The notes under the pieces were generated by a model, which did no database searches, had not been told where the DNA came from, and saw nothing but the letters and a program-made list of their open reading frames with translations. The position numbers were made by a program, and so were the translations under genes. This document shows, one piece after another, positions 17,647-27,011 of a stretch of DNA of 46,100 bases (position 1 is its first letter; every line of letters starts with the position of its first letter). Origin of the DNA: Prevotella sp. (lineage in GTDB: Bacteria > Bacteroidota > Bacteroidia > Bacteroidales > Dysgonomonadaceae); assembly GCA_031285905.1 (NCBI GenBank), contig JAITVH010000112.1, positions 1 through 46,100 of the forward strand, in the 5' to 3' direction.

Positions 17647-18115
17647 TGAACTAATTATAAATTATGAGTTGTAAATTGTTATTAGTTTATAAATAATACA
17701 AATCAGTGGTTGAAACTCATTTTTAACTAAAAGGTAACAATCAACGATCGCCGAAGCGTAGGCGAGGCAAAGGTAACACATTTCAGCTATTAGCTGATAG
17801 CCGTTAGCTCTTAGCCTTTTATCTCTCCCTTCTCGTGGCTTTGCTACTCCCTCTCCTCTTGGGGAGGGCTGGGGTGGGGTGAATTTAACTAAAAGGTAAC
17901 AAAGGTTACACTTTTTCCTCAATTTATTCAAAGAACATTTTTTCGTTTTGGTTCCGCCGATTTACGCTTCGCTCCAATTCAACTTTCAATTTTCAACTTT
18001 CCACTAATTAAAACTATAGATAAATTCAAAATAAAAAAATAAAGTAATGATTAATTTCTAATTCTCAACTACTGATTCGCATACATATATATAATTCCTA
18101 ATTCAATTTACAAAG
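17647..18115. other. intergenic region mostly filled by repeat copy A
   Basis: Between the pseudouridine synthase and the CoA-transferase terminator there is no gene. About 300 bp is repeat copy A, given separately. The rest is AT-rich spacer. A minus-strand open frame here (17662-17931) translates the repeat, including PPQPSPRGEG, a familiar false product of Bacteroidetes intergenic repeats. Confidence 0.6.
17721..18026 (+). repeat. composite intergenic repeat, copy A
   Basis: Modules in order: TTTTAACTAAAAGGTAACA (from 17721); a palindrome-prone block AGCTATTAGCTGATAGCCG followed by TTAGCTCTTAGCC; CTCCCTCTCCTCTTGGGGAG and GGCTGGGGTGGGGTG; the first module again (from about 17884); CCGCCGATTTACGCTTCGCT; and AACTTTCAATTTTC ending in ACTATAGATAAAT at 18026. 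The same order appears in copy C. Copy A has an extra insert, CGATCGCCGAAGCGTAGGCG, near 17744. No open frame or terminal inverted repeats suggest autonomous mobility. Confidence 0.85.
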
Positions 18116-18150
18116 AAAAGCCTTTCGTTTGAAAAACAAAAGGCTTTCTT
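18116..18150 (-). terminator. terminator of the CoA-transferase gene
   Basis: Hairpin with arms AAAAGCCTTT and AAAGGCTTT-type sequence closing across CGTTTGAAAAACAA, then a T-rich stretch on the minus strand. It lies about 30 nt after the stop codon of the gene at 18177. Confidence 0.7.
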
Positions 18151-18176
18151 CAGTTATAATGTTTAATATATATGTG

Positions 18177-19673
18177 TTAAGCGTTCTTTGGTCTTCTCCA
18201 ATTCACATTACGCATGTCACCTGTTTCCATAAATGCTTCATGGAATGCAAAAGCATTGTACATATCAAAACGTGTATGTCCTTTTGGAGCATTTTTAATA
18301 TATTCCTGTAATAAAGGACGATAATCCGGATGCGCACATTTATTAATAATTTCCTGTGCACGCTCTTCAGGACATTTACCACGAAGATCTGCCACGCCAT
18401 ATTCTGTTATTATAATCTTCACAGAATGTTCGCTATGATCTTCATGTGCTACCAATGGAACAATAGAACTTATCTTTCCATCTTTCGCCACAGAAGGTGT
18501 AACAAATATAGAGACATATGCACTACGTGTAAAATCACCAGAACCTCCAATACCATTCATCATCTTAGTACCCATTACATGAGTAGAATTGATATTCCCG
18601 TAAATATCGGCTTCGATAGCAGTATTGATGGCGATAACACCGATGCGGCGAACAACCTCTGGATTATTTGAATATTCAGACGGACGTAATACTATTTTAT
18701 CTTTAAAGAAATCCAGATTCTGATAAATATGTTCGATACACGGATTGCTGACAGTCAATGAGCAACCGCTGGCAAATTTCACACGACCAGACTCCATCAG
18801 ACCAATAACGGCATCCTGAATAACCTCTGTATAAACATCAAAATCAGGAATATCCTTACTGTCACCCATGGCTGCTAATACTGCATTAGCAATATTACCT
18901 ACCCCCGACTGTACAGGAAGGAATGTTTTAGGCATACGGCCTTCGGCCATCTCTTTTATGAAGAAGTTGGCTACATTTTCGCCAATCTTAGCAGTTACTT
19001 CATCTACCGGAGCAAAACCGCTACCTTCATTCGGCTCATAAGTTTCTACAACAATTATCTTTGCCGGATCCACTTTTATATGATTCTTCCCTACTCTGTC
19101 ACGAACAGCATAAACGGGAATATCCTGGCGACGAGGAGGATCCAATGGCTCAGGTATATCATGCATACCACGCATTTCTTTCGGATTCCAAGTATTTAAT
19201 TCAACAATGACTTTCTTTGCTAAACGGCTCACTGTAGGAGAAATACCAACTCCACATGTTGGAACAATTTCACCATCTTCGGTAACATCACAAGCTTCAA
19301 TAACCGCATAGTCTACTTTGCCATAATAACCATAACGGATATCCTGAGCCATAGTAGAAAGATGCAAGTCACAAAATTTTACTTCGCCATTGTTAATAGC
19401 TTCGCGCATGCTTTTGTTTGTTTGGTAAGGAGCCCTGAAGTTAATCGCCTCAGCCCTAGTTAAAACACCGTCCAGTTTATCTCCTGTAGATGCTCCGGTA
19501 AAGACATTTATCTTGAAAGGGTTTCCTTTAGCATGTTCTTCTTCTGCTCTTTTAGCTATAAATCCCGGAACAACTTTTGGACATCCGGCATGTGTAAAAC
19601 CACTAAAACCGACATTGTCACCATTGCTAATAAGTGATGCTGCCTCTTCAGCAGTCATAAATTTTAAAGCCAT
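18177..19673 (-). CDS. succinate/acetyl-CoA CoA-transferase (AarC/Cat1 family)
   Basis: 498 residues, typical of the acetyl-CoA hydrolase/transferase family. Residues GFSGFTHAGCPK (22-33) and FTGASTGDKLDGVL (58-71) belong to the N-terminal CoA-transferase domain. The catalytic glutamate that forms the glutamyl-CoA intermediate should be E283 in VYTEVIQD (280-287), and the conserved GVGNIANAV is at 257-265. It exchanges CoA between succinate, acetate or propionate, a step in succinate/propionate fermentation in Bacteroidales. It is a single-gene unit: own -7 box upstream (19742-19749) and terminator downstream. Annotation as acetyl-CoA hydrolase is common, but transferase activity is the likelier role. 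Confidence 0.88.
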   Translation of the reverse strand: MALKFMTAEEAASLISNGDNVGFSGFTHAGCPKVVPGFIAKRAEEEHAKGNPFKINVFTGASTGDKLDGVLTRAEAINFRAPYQTNKSMREAINNGEVKFCDLHLSTMAQDIRYGYYGKVDYAVIEACDVTEDGEIVPTCGVGISPTVSRLAKKVIVELNTWNPKEMRGMHDIPEPLDPPRRQDIPVYAVRDRVGKNHIKVDPAKIIVVETYEPNEGSGFAPVDEVTAKIGENVANFFIKEMAEGRMPKTFLPVQSGVGNIANAVLAAMGDSKDIPDFDVYTEVIQDAVIGLMESGRVKFASGCSLTVSNPCIEHIYQNLDFFKDKIVLRPSEYSNNPEVVRRIGVIAINTAIEADIYGNINSTHVMGTKMMNGIGGSGDFTRSAYVSIFVTPSVAKDGKISSIVPLVAHEDHSEHSVKIIITEYGVADLRGKCPEERAQEIINKCAHPDYRPLLQEYIKNAPKGHTRFDMYNAFAFHEAFMETGDMRNVNWRRPKNA

Positions 19674-19741
19674 GTTTCTTGAAAAATATGATTAATATAT
19701 TTGTTTAATTGATTCATCAGACACCTAGCATTTTCGCGCTG

Positions 19742-19749
19742 CAAAAGTA
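19742..19749 (-). promoter_or_regulatory. -7 promoter box for the CoA-transferase
   Basis: Minus-strand TACTTTTG fits the Bacteroidetes -7 consensus TAnnTTTG, about 69 bp upstream of the start codon. No exact TTTG is found 19-21 bp further upstream, only a T-rich stretch. Confidence 0.5.
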
Positions 19750-19826
19750 AGAAATAATTAATTGAAAAACTATTTTTAATCGGTTAAAAATAAAAAGCAA
19801 GATAAATCAAAATGAGTATCAATTAT

Positions 19827-20408
19827 TCAATACTTTTCGAGAAAACTACATAAGGCTTTCACAGCCAAAGCCCGATGACTTACATTATTCTTTATATCAT
19901 TCCCTAACTCAGCAAAAGTCTTATCATAGCCTTCTGGCATAAATATAGGATCGTAACCAAAACCTGCGGTTCCTTTTTTGCTTTCAATAATCCTCCCCTT
20001 GATCTCCCCTTCAAACAGGTACTCTTTACCATCAAGAATGAGCGCAATAACAGAACGGAAACGCGCACTGCGATTAGTTACTCCCTGCAATTCTTTTAAC
20101 AATTTCTCCATGTTGGCACCGGCATCATGCCCATCGCCTGCATAACGCGCAGAATAGACACCCGGAGCACCATTTAACGCATCAACTTCCAACCCTGTAT
20201 CGTCGCCAAAGCAATCATATCCATATTTTTCTTTTACATAGTGTATTTTTATCAAGGCATTTTCTTCTAGCGTAGTACCCGTCTCAGCTATATCTTCCGT
20301 ACAACCTATATCTTTCAAACTCAAAATATCAAAACTGTCTTTGACAACTTCCCTTACTTCCTCCAGTTTGTGGACATTATTGGTGGCAAAAACAAGTTTT
20401 CTTTTCAT
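19827..20408 (-). CDS. rdgB: RdgB/HAM1 XTP/dITP pyrophosphatase
   Basis: 193 residues, the expected length. The family opens with a strand then [18 protein letters not shown] (residues 4-17). The metal-binding and general-base region is [25 protein letters not shown] (about 67-91, seen in parts), and [12 protein letters not shown] plus [10 protein letters not shown] form the base-recognition pocket. It hydrolyses XTP, ITP and dITP to monophosphates, keeping deaminated purines out of nucleic acids. Its ATG overlaps the stop of the aminotransferase gene by 4 nt, so the two are translationally coupled. Confidence 0.93.
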   Translation of the reverse strand: MKRKLVFATNNVHKLEEVREVVKDSFDILSLKDIGCTEDIAETGTTLEENALIKIHYVKEKYGYDCFGDDTGLEVDALNGAPGVYSARYAGDGHDAGANMEKLLKELQGVTNRSARFRSVIALILDGKEYLFEGEIKGRIIESKKGTAGFGYDPIFMPEGYDKTFAELGNDIKNNVSHRALAVKALCSFLEKY

Positions 20409-21607
20409 TTATTATTCAGATTGTTATATGCTTCCAATGCTTTCTCCAATACGGTAAGTGCATTCCCTAGGTCTTCTTTGTTGAGAACGTATGCTATGCG
20501 CACCTCATTACGTCCCAGTTTAGGATCGGTATAGAAGCCCGAACCCGGGGCCATGAATATGGTTTGCCCTTCATATTCGAAATCGGAAAGGCACCATGCA
20601 CAAAACTTATCGCTATCATCTATAGGCAAGCGGGCTATAGTATAAAATGCCCCCATAGGAATAGGGGAATAGACTCCCGGTATACGGTTAAGGCGGTCGA
20701 TCAGGAATTTACGCCTCTCTACATATTCATCATAAGTATCGCGCAAATAATCGGGACTGGCATCTAACGAAGCCTCAGCAATAATTTGTCCAATAAGCGG
20801 TGGACTGAGGCGCGCCTGACAAAACTTCATTAAGGTTTTTCTCAGTTCTTTATTCTTTGTTATCAATGCTCCTATACGAATACCGCATTCGCTATATCTT
20901 TTGGAAACGGAATCGATCAGCACAACATTCTCTTCTATCCCAACTAAATGACAAGCTGAGATATATGGGGAGTTGGTATATATAAATTCACGATATACTT
21001 CATCCGAAAAAAGATATAAATCATATTTCTGCACCAGATTCTTTATCTGATTCATCTCGGCGCGCGAATATAAATAGCCTGTAGGATTATTGGGATTACA
21101 GATCATTATTCCCTTTGTCCGCTCATTGATCAGTTCTTCAAACTTTTCGACAGGAGGCAAAGCAAAGCCTTCCTCTATAGAAGAAGGTATAGTGCGTATA
21201 ACCGCTCCGGCCGATACGGCGAAAGCCATGTAATTGGCATAGGCAGGCTCGGGAACGATAATTTCGTCTCCGGGGTTGAGGCAGGCGAGGAATGCAAATA
21301 AAACAGCCTCAGATCCACCTGTTGTAATGATAATATCATCAGCAGAAACATTAATATCAAACCGCGCATAATAACCAACCAGTTTTTCGCGATAAGAACG
21401 GTATCCATCACTGGGACTATACTCCAATATCTTCCGGTCGATATTACGGATGGCATCGATGCCTTCCTGCGGGGTTGGCAAATCCGGTTGGCCTATATTG
21501 AGATGATACACTTTCAGTCCTCTTGCCTTAGCAGAATCTGATAACGGAGCCAATTTTCTGATAGGAGAATTAGGCATCTCTATTCCACGCTGTGAAATAT
21601 GTGGCAT
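20405..21607 (-). CDS. class I/II PLP-dependent aminotransferase
   Basis: 400 residues, fold-type I. Key features: [10 protein letters not shown] (37-46) for substrate carboxylate binding, TTGGSEA (95-101), CNPNNPTGY (170-178), SDEVYREF (201-208), and [14 protein letters not shown] (233-246), in which K236 should form the Schiff base with PLP. The RIG arginine and a late arginine near NEVRIAYV bind substrate carboxylates. It belongs to the AspC-like aminotransferases; aspartate, aromatic or branched substrates cannot be separated by eye. It forms a two-gene unit with rdgB. A minus-strand -7 box is at 21654-21661. Confidence 0.88.
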   Translation of the reverse strand: MPHISQRGIEMPNSPIRKLAPLSDSAKARGLKVYHLNIGQPDLPTPQEGIDAIRNIDRKILEYSPSDGYRSYREKLVGYYARFDINVSADDIIITTGGSEAVLFAFLACLNPGDEIIVPEPAYANYMAFAVSAGAVIRTIPSSIEEGFALPPVEKFEELINERTKGIMICNPNNPTGYLYSRAEMNQIKNLVQKYDLYLFSDEVYREFIYTNSPYISACHLVGIEENVVLIDSVSKRYSECGIRIGALITKNKELRKTLMKFCQARLSPPLIGQIIAEASLDASPDYLRDTYDEYVERRKFLIDRLNRIPGVYSPIPMGAFYTIARLPIDDSDKFCAWCLSDFEYEGQTIFMAPGSGFYTDPKLGRNEVRIAYVLNKEDLGNALTVLEKALEAYNNLNNK

Positions 21608-21653
21608 AACGTTGTTTATATATATAAATGTGTTTGATTATCTAAATACGGCA

Positions 21654-21661
21654 CAAATATA
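21654..21661 (-). promoter_or_regulatory. -7 promoter box for aminotransferase-rdgB
   Basis: Minus-strand TATATTTG matches TAnnTTTG, 46 bp before the start codon. The -33 element is not a good match. Confidence 0.45.
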
Positions 21662-21793
21662 GGAATAATAGTTATGAGTTTGGAATGATAAAAAGTAATT
21701 ATTTATATCTAGCTGTATTTGTTTACAGATAAGGAGTAAATAATTATTGAAAAAATATTAATTTTTATTATGCTTATTCAAACTTTTTATTCT

Positions 21794-21801
21794 TACCTTT
21801 G
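21794..21801 (+). promoter_or_regulatory. -7 promoter box of the B12 operon
   Basis: TACCTTTG fits TAnnTTTG and lies just upstream of the cobalamin aptamer, so transcription would start right before the riboswitch. The -33 region has only a partial match. Confidence 0.5.
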
Positions 21802-21809
21802 CATCGCTT

Positions 21810-21985
21810 TGTTCTATTAGGGTAATAACTCTCTGATAGATTAAAAGGGAATCAGGTGCAAATCCTGAACAGACCCGCTGCTGTAAGCTCTAGGAAGCTA
21901 GTACAACAATGCCACTGTTTTAAACTCAAAAACGAAATGGGAAGGCTGTACGAGTATGGAGTAAGTCAGAAGACCTGCAAAGTAT
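21810..21985 (+). ncRNA. cobalamin riboswitch
   Basis: All core elements of the AdoCbl-type aptamer appear in order: GGTGCAAATCCTG near 21855, ACAGACCCGCTGCTGTAAGC (about 21870-21889), the B12 box GCCACTG (21911-21917), GGGAAGG near 21940, and AGTCAGAAGACCTGC ending near 21978. It precedes a BtuB-BtuG-BtuF-like operon, the expected target. Between aptamer and start codon (22102) I see no strong terminator stem with a U-run, so control of translation initiation is the likelier mode. The 5' and 3' boundaries are approximate. Confidence 0.95.
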
Positions 21986-22101
21986 ATATTCGGACAGCTT
22001 TCGTGGAATAAGGCTTAAGAAACAATCATTAAGAATACCCTTTCTTTTTCTTTGTTCTTATCGGAAGCATTTTATGAATCATAAAATTGCTATTGGCGAT
22101 A

Positions 22102-24105
22102 ATGAGATTTTTTCTGATTTCGATTTCATTCTTTTCCTTATTGGTTTGTAATACTTTACAAGCCCAGATAAATGACAGTATCAATCCTAAAAAATTGTCG
22201 GAAGTAGAAGTAGCTGCCACTACTCGTCCGTCAGTTACTCGTTCTACATCTCCCCTACAAGTCATAGATAATACCGAAATAGAAAAAATAGGAATACTTT
22301 CCGTATCGGATGCCGTGCGCCGCTTTTCCGGTGTCACTGTTAAAGATTATGGAGGTATTGGTGGTATGAAAACTGTTTCGATAAGGGGGATGGGCGCACA
22401 ACACACAGCGGTAAACTATGACGGTGTAACGATGAGTAATGTACAGTCGGGACAAATAGATATCAGCCGTTTCTCTTTGGATAATGTGTCCATGATCTCA
22501 CTATCTGTAGGGCAATCAGATGATATATTCCAACCTGCCCGATCATATGCTTCGGCCGGAATGCTACAAATAAATACACTCACTCCATCATTTAAGGATA
22601 AGGGGTATAAAGTAAGTACAGAAATCAAAACAGGTTCTTTCGGATTATTTAATCCTAAGTTATATTATGCTCAGAGATTAAGCAACAAATTCTCCTTATC
22701 TGTAAATGGAGGATGGGAACGAGCCGATGGCAGATATGAATTTGAATACAAAAACGTAGATAATATTGAAAAACGCAAGCGTAAAAACTCTGATGTCAAT
22801 ATTTGGAGAACGGAGTTAAACTTGTATGGCAATCTGGGTAAAGCCGGAGAACTACGATTTAAAACCAATTATTTCGATTCCGAAAGAGGTCTGCCGGGTT
22901 CGGTTATATTTTATAACGAAGACAGTTTCGAACGCCTCCATAATAAAGACCTATTCTCTCAGGCATTTTACCGGAATAAGTTAAGTGAAAAATTTGAAAT
23001 AAAAGGGCAAGCTAAATTCAGTCGTTTCTTCTATCAATATATCGATTATACTAACAAGGTGGGAGAATCGGGAGGAATCACCAAACAGGAAGACCGAGTC
23101 TTGCAATTTGAATACTACGGTTCGGCTGGTGTATTATACAAGCCACTAAAATTCTTGTCAATAAGCCTTAGCGAGGATGTATTTCAGAATAGGCTTAAAA
23201 GCAATTTCAATGATGTGGATAACCCTAGGCGCAACTCGTCTTTGACAGCACTCGCTGCACAGTTATCAACTAACAGACTTACAGTAACCGGAAGCCTGCT
23301 TGCCACTTATGTGGATGAAAGCATCAAGTCGGGAGAAAAGGCAGACAATAAGAAAAAGATCACCCTGTCTATAGGTGCATCCTATCAGCCATTGGAAAAG
23401 ATCAACTTGCGGATACGCGGCTCCTATAAAAAGATATTCAGAGTGCCAACTTTCAGCGATATGTATTACCTACGTATGGGGAATAAAAACCTGAAACCGG
23501 AATATGCAACCCAATACAATGTGGGCCTTACCTGGACAGGAAAATTATCTGAAATGTTTGACTTTATAAGCTTATCAGTTGACGGATATAAGAATAATGT
23601 AAAAGATAAAATTGTAGCTTTCCCGACTGCTAACATCTTTAAGATGCGAAACTTTGGCGAGGTAGATATGACCGGACTAGATGTAAACATGCGATCGAAC
23701 ATAGCAATCGATGAAAATATGTCCGTCAGTATATCGGGAAATTACAGTTACCAAAAGTTTATGGATGTAACAGATGAAGAGGCTAAAAATTATAAGCACC
23801 AGATACCTTATACGCCTAAAAATTATGGTTCGGGAGCTGTCAGTTTTGAGAATCCTTGGGTAAACATAGCTTATACAGTTCTTATATTGGGTAAGAGGTA
23901 CGCACTTGACCAAAATATACCCGATAATGAAATAGAAGCCTATACAGATCATAGTGTCTCTTTGAACAAATCATTTTTAATAAGCAATAACCCTTTGAGG
24001 CTACAGTTGAACCTGATAAATCTGGCTGGGAAAAATTACCAGATTATACAATATTACCCAATGCCGGGACGGTCTTTTACATTCTCTGCAAATTATAGTT
24101 TTTAA
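22102..24105 (+). CDS. btuB: BtuB-like TonB-dependent cobalamin receptor
   Basis: 667 residues. The start is ATG 22102, since a TTG start at 22087 would put extra residues before a normal signal peptide (MRFFLISISFFSLLVCNTLQAQ, in parts residues 1-22). A TonB-box-like segment (LSEVEVAAT) precedes the plug domain (IEKIGILSVSDAVRRFSGV, SIRGMGAQHT, YDGVTMSNVQSG), followed by a 22-strand barrel ending in aromatic FTFSANYSF. The upstream cobalamin riboswitch and the downstream BtuG- and BtuF-like genes make corrinoid uptake across the outer membrane the clear role. The next gene starts 21 nt downstream. Confidence 0.9.
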   Translation: MRFFLISISFFSLLVCNTLQAQINDSINPKKLSEVEVAATTRPSVTRSTSPLQVIDNTEIEKIGILSVSDAVRRFSGVTVKDYGGIGGMKTVSIRGMGAQHTAVNYDGVTMSNVQSGQIDISRFSLDNVSMISLSVGQSDDIFQPARSYASAGMLQINTLTPSFKDKGYKVSTEIKTGSFGLFNPKLYYAQRLSNKFSLSVNGGWERADGRYEFEYKNVDNIEKRKRKNSDVNIWRTELNLYGNLGKAGELRFKTNYFDSERGLPGSVIFYNEDSFERLHNKDLFSQAFYRNKLSEKFEIKGQAKFSRFFYQYIDYTNKVGESGGITKQEDRVLQFEYYGSAGVLYKPLKFLSISLSEDVFQNRLKSNFNDVDNPRRNSSLTALAAQLSTNRLTVTGSLLATYVDESIKSGEKADNKKKITLSIGASYQPLEKINLRIRGSYKKIFRVPTFSDMYYLRMGNKNLKPEYATQYNVGLTWTGKLSEMFDFISLSVDGYKNNVKDKIVAFPTANIFKMRNFGEVDMTGLDVNMRSNIAIDENMSVSISGNYSYQKFMDVTDEEAKNYKHQIPYTPKNYGSGAVSFENPWVNIAYTVLILGKRYALDQNIPDNEIEAYTDHSVSLNKSFLISNNPLRLQLNLINLAGKNYQIIQYYPMPGRSFTFSANYSF

Positions 24106-24126
24106 CATAAATCAATTAAGCTAGTT

Positions 24127-25806
24127 ATGAAAACAAAGTATTTATTTTTCGCCATTTTAATCTGTACAAGCATTGTGCTCGGATTCTCATCATGTAGTGA
24201 TGATGACAATGACGATATTTATGTCAATTCTGCCGAAACAGTTGCTACCGATCTCAAATTTGAAGATACTAACATGAAAGCCGGAGAGATAGCCGGGGAA
24301 CTAACATGGGCAAAGCCTATATTGAACCTTGAACTCTCTTCTATGGTAATATACGCTTCAGCTGATGGACAGAACAAAGATAAAAAACTGGGTGAAGTAG
24401 TTGCTGACAAAGAAGCTTTCACTGTAGAAGCAACTGACTATGTGAAATACCTTTTAGTAGTATCTAAGAGCAAAGATGGACTGGAAGGACAAAATTTTGC
24501 AAAAGTAGAAATTACGGATGTTGTAGGGAATGAAGTAGTAACTAACCTAACTTTTGAAGATACAAATCATACAGATGGAAAAGTGGGTGGAAAAGTAACA
24601 TGGAGAAAGCCTACAGGTCATACAGAACTTTCAAAAATTATCATTTATCTATCTGAGGATGGTATTAAGAAAACAACCAAATTGGGCGAAGTAAACATTG
24701 ATGTAGAGGAATTTGCTATTGCAGATAGAGACTATTTCAATTATTTAATTGTAGTCGCAACTGACAAAGAAAACAAAGAAGTAGAAGATTTTGCAAAAAT
24801 TGAAGTTAAAGATATTGTTGGTGGATTATATATTTTAAATAGTGGGAAATTTAAAGGAAATAACTCTAATCTTGCTTATTACGATCTTACAACTAAATCT
24901 TTATCAAAAAAAATCTTTCAAACAATAAATGGAAAAGGTTTAGGGGATACAGGACAAGATATAATCGTATATGGATCTAAGATGTATATTGCTGTATATG
25001 GATCAGGAATAATATATGTTACTGATAAATCAGGAAAAATATTAAAAGAAATAGAATCTTATACAACTGAAAGCGAGGCTCAGGTAAAGCAACAACCTCG
25101 TAGATTTACAACTTATGATGGCAAAGTATATGTCACTTATTATAATGGCTATCTGGCTAAAATAGATACTACGGAACTGAAAATTGAGAATCAAGTTAAA
25201 GTTGGTTCCAACCCGGAATATGTATGCATAGCCAAAAATAAATTCTATGTTGCTAATTCAGCCGGTATGAGTGGAGATTATGGTAAGACCCTCTCAATAG
25301 TAGATATTGCATCTTTTAAAGAAGATAAACAACTTACAATTCCAATAGAGAATCCTGAGCGGCTAACGGTAGATTCTAAAGGATTTATCTATCTGATTTC
25401 AAATGGTAATTATGGCGATGTAAAAAATACATTACAGCGTATTGATCCGAATACAGAAGAATCTAAAATAATTGGTAATGCCACAAATATGACCTTACTT
25501 AATGATAAATTATATACATACTATGCCCAATGGGGCGATCCGAACATCACATTTAAAGTATATGATACTGCAACAGAAAATAATATGACAGGAACAGACT
25601 TTATATCTGATGGCACAATAATTAAACAACCATATAGTATAACATCAGATCCTGTAAATAATTATATCTATATAGCAAATTCAGATTATACAAATAATGG
25701 GGATATGTATATTTTCAATACTGAAGGGAAATTAGTAGTCGATAAATTCGACACTGATGGTATTAACCCTTTGGGAGCTTATTATGTAGCACGTGCTAAG
25801 AAATGA
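24127..25806 (+). CDS. BtuG-like surface lipoprotein with two N-terminal repeats
   Basis: 559 residues. A lipoprotein signal peptide ends at LGFSSC (C23), followed by an Asp-rich stretch (SDDDNDD) that in Bacteroidetes favours surface export. Residues 41-134 and 138-232 are a tandem duplication of an Ig/FN3-like domain: each begins LKFEDTN or LTFEDTN and contains GEL-TW or GKVTW, KLGEV and FAK-EI/EV. Residues 233-559 form a YncE/DUF5074-type beta-propeller (GLYILNSGKF, VGSNPEYVCIAKNKFYVANS). BtuG of Bacteroides is such a propeller, which binds cobalamin tightly and caps BtuB. The gene lies directly after btuB under the riboswitch and overlaps the next gene by 4 nt. The extra repeats make it longer than a bare propeller. 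Confidence 0.82.
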   Translation: MKTKYLFFAILICTSIVLGFSSCSDDDNDDIYVNSAETVATDLKFEDTNMKAGEIAGELTWAKPILNLELSSMVIYASADGQNKDKKLGEVVADKEAFTVEATDYVKYLLVVSKSKDGLEGQNFAKVEITDVVGNEVVTNLTFEDTNHTDGKVGGKVTWRKPTGHTELSKIIIYLSEDGIKKTTKLGEVNIDVEEFAIADRDYFNYLIVVATDKENKEVEDFAKIEVKDIVGGLYILNSGKFKGNNSNLAYYDLTTKSLSKKIFQTINGKGLGDTGQDIIVYGSKMYIAVYGSGIIYVTDKSGKILKEIESYTTESEAQVKQQPRRFTTYDGKVYVTYYNGYLAKIDTTELKIENQVKVGSNPEYVCIAKNKFYVANSAGMSGDYGKTLSIVDIASFKEDKQLTIPIENPERLTVDSKGFIYLISNGNYGDVKNTLQRIDPNTEESKIIGNATNMTLLNDKLYTYYAQWGDPNITFKVYDTATENNMTGTDFISDGTIIKQPYSITSDPVNNYIYIANSDYTNNGDMYIFNTEGKLVVDKFDTDGINPLGAYYVARAKK

Positions 25807-26930
25807 AATTCTTTAATATAGCATTACTTTTTATAATTCTTGTAGTGGTGGGTTGCCAGCAAAAGCAGCCTGCCGCACAGGATAAGAATACCGATATTGA
25901 CTATACGGTTCATTATGCTAAAGGCTTTCAGGTAAAGAAATATAATAATTATACCACAGTATCGGTACGCGATCCTTGGGATACTACCCGTCTGCTGCAA
26001 ACCTATATACTGGTAGACCGGAATAAGGAACTACCTGCCGGTCTGCCAAATGGTACGCTAGTGAGAATACCACTCGAGAAAGTGGCTACCTACTCCACTA
26101 TCCATTGCTCATCATTGAATGAAATAGGACAGGTAAACATTATTAAAGGAGTATGTGAACCGGAATATATCAAGCTGGAAGCTATCCAGAACGGGATAAA
26201 AGAAGGTAAGATAGAAAATCTGGGTATGGCCAGCAAACCGGATACTGAAAAACTGATTATATTAAGTCCGGATGCTATTTTTGCAACACCTATCCAAGGC
26301 TGGACTTACGGCACAATAGAAAAAACCGGAATCCCGATACTGGAAACAACCGATTATACTGAATCACATCCATTGGGAAGAGCCGAATGGCTACGCTATT
26401 ATTCCCTGTTTACAGGAACAGAAGCCCTGGCCGATTCGCTATTCAATATTACGGTAAATAACTATAATGATATAAAAAAAGCTGTAGCAACTACTACCCA
26501 TCGTCCATCCGTCTTGCAGGATATGCGTTATCAGGGTAAATGGAATATGCCGGGAGGAAAAAGCTTTATGGCCAACATGCTTGCCGATGCAGGAGCCGCT
26601 TATCCGTGGGCTGACAATAATTCCTCTTCTTATATGCCGCTGCCTTTTGAAACGGTATTGGATAAAGCAGGGGATGCTGAGGTATGGATTATTAAATACA
26701 ATTGGCCAAAGGATATGACATACGAGAGCCTACAAAAAGAATATAAGCCATATGCTAACTTCAAGGCTTTCAAGGACAGGAATGTGTATGGATGCAATAC
26801 GGCTTATTCAAGCTATTATGAAGACCTGCCGATCCATCCCGATTATATATTGAAAGATTTGGCATTTGTGTTTCACCCTGAATTATTCCCCGACTATCAA
26901 CCGAAGTATTATCGGAAAATAGTGGATTAA
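25803..26930 (+). CDS. btuF: BtuF-like cobalamin-binding lipoprotein
   Basis: 375 residues. The signal peptide ends at VVVGC (C18), so it is a lipoprotein. The body matches the periplasmic class III substrate-binding fold: SSLNEIGQVNIIKGV near 105, then LIILSPDAIFATPIQG, IPILETTDYTESHPLGRAEWLRY, and GKSFMANMLADAGAAYPW, as in iron-siderophore and B12 binding proteins. It should pass cobalamin from BtuB to an inner-membrane ABC importer. The start overlaps the previous gene by 4 nt (ATGA). No permease or ATPase gene follows; a terminator comes 23 nt after the stop, so BtuC and BtuD must be encoded elsewhere. Confidence 0.85.
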   Translation: MKFFNIALLFIILVVVGCQQKQPAAQDKNTDIDYTVHYAKGFQVKKYNNYTTVSVRDPWDTTRLLQTYILVDRNKELPAGLPNGTLVRIPLEKVATYSTIHCSSLNEIGQVNIIKGVCEPEYIKLEAIQNGIKEGKIENLGMASKPDTEKLIILSPDAIFATPIQGWTYGTIEKTGIPILETTDYTESHPLGRAEWLRYYSLFTGTEALADSLFNITVNNYNDIKKAVATTTHRPSVLQDMRYQGKWNMPGGKSFMANMLADAGAAYPWADNNSSSYMPLPFETVLDKAGDAEVWIIKYNWPKDMTYESLQKEYKPYANFKAFKDRNVYGCNTAYSSYYEDLPIHPDYILKDLAFVFHPELFPDYQPKYYRKIVD

Positions 26931-26952
26931 TTAATATATAGGTTTTTAAGAT

Positions 26953-26987
26953 AAGGCTTTGATGAGTGATTCATCGAAGCCTTTTTG
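26953..26987 (+). terminator. terminator of the B12 operon
   Basis: Hairpin AAGGCTTTGATGA / TCATCGAAGCCTT with a 4-5 nt loop and one G-T pair, then TTTTT. It closes the riboswitch-controlled operon. Confidence 0.85.
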
Positions 26988-27011
26988 TCCTTCTATATTC
27001 AAAGTATATCA

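Noticed and set aside
17662..17931. Minus-strand 89-residue open frame containing PPQPSPRGEG
   Set aside because: It translates repeat copy A; such peptides are common false genes from Bacteroidetes intergenic repeats.
22074..22101. ATG 22074 and TTG 22087 as starts of the BtuB-like gene
   Set aside because: The ATG is out of frame, and the TTG adds residues before an otherwise standard signal peptide at 22102.
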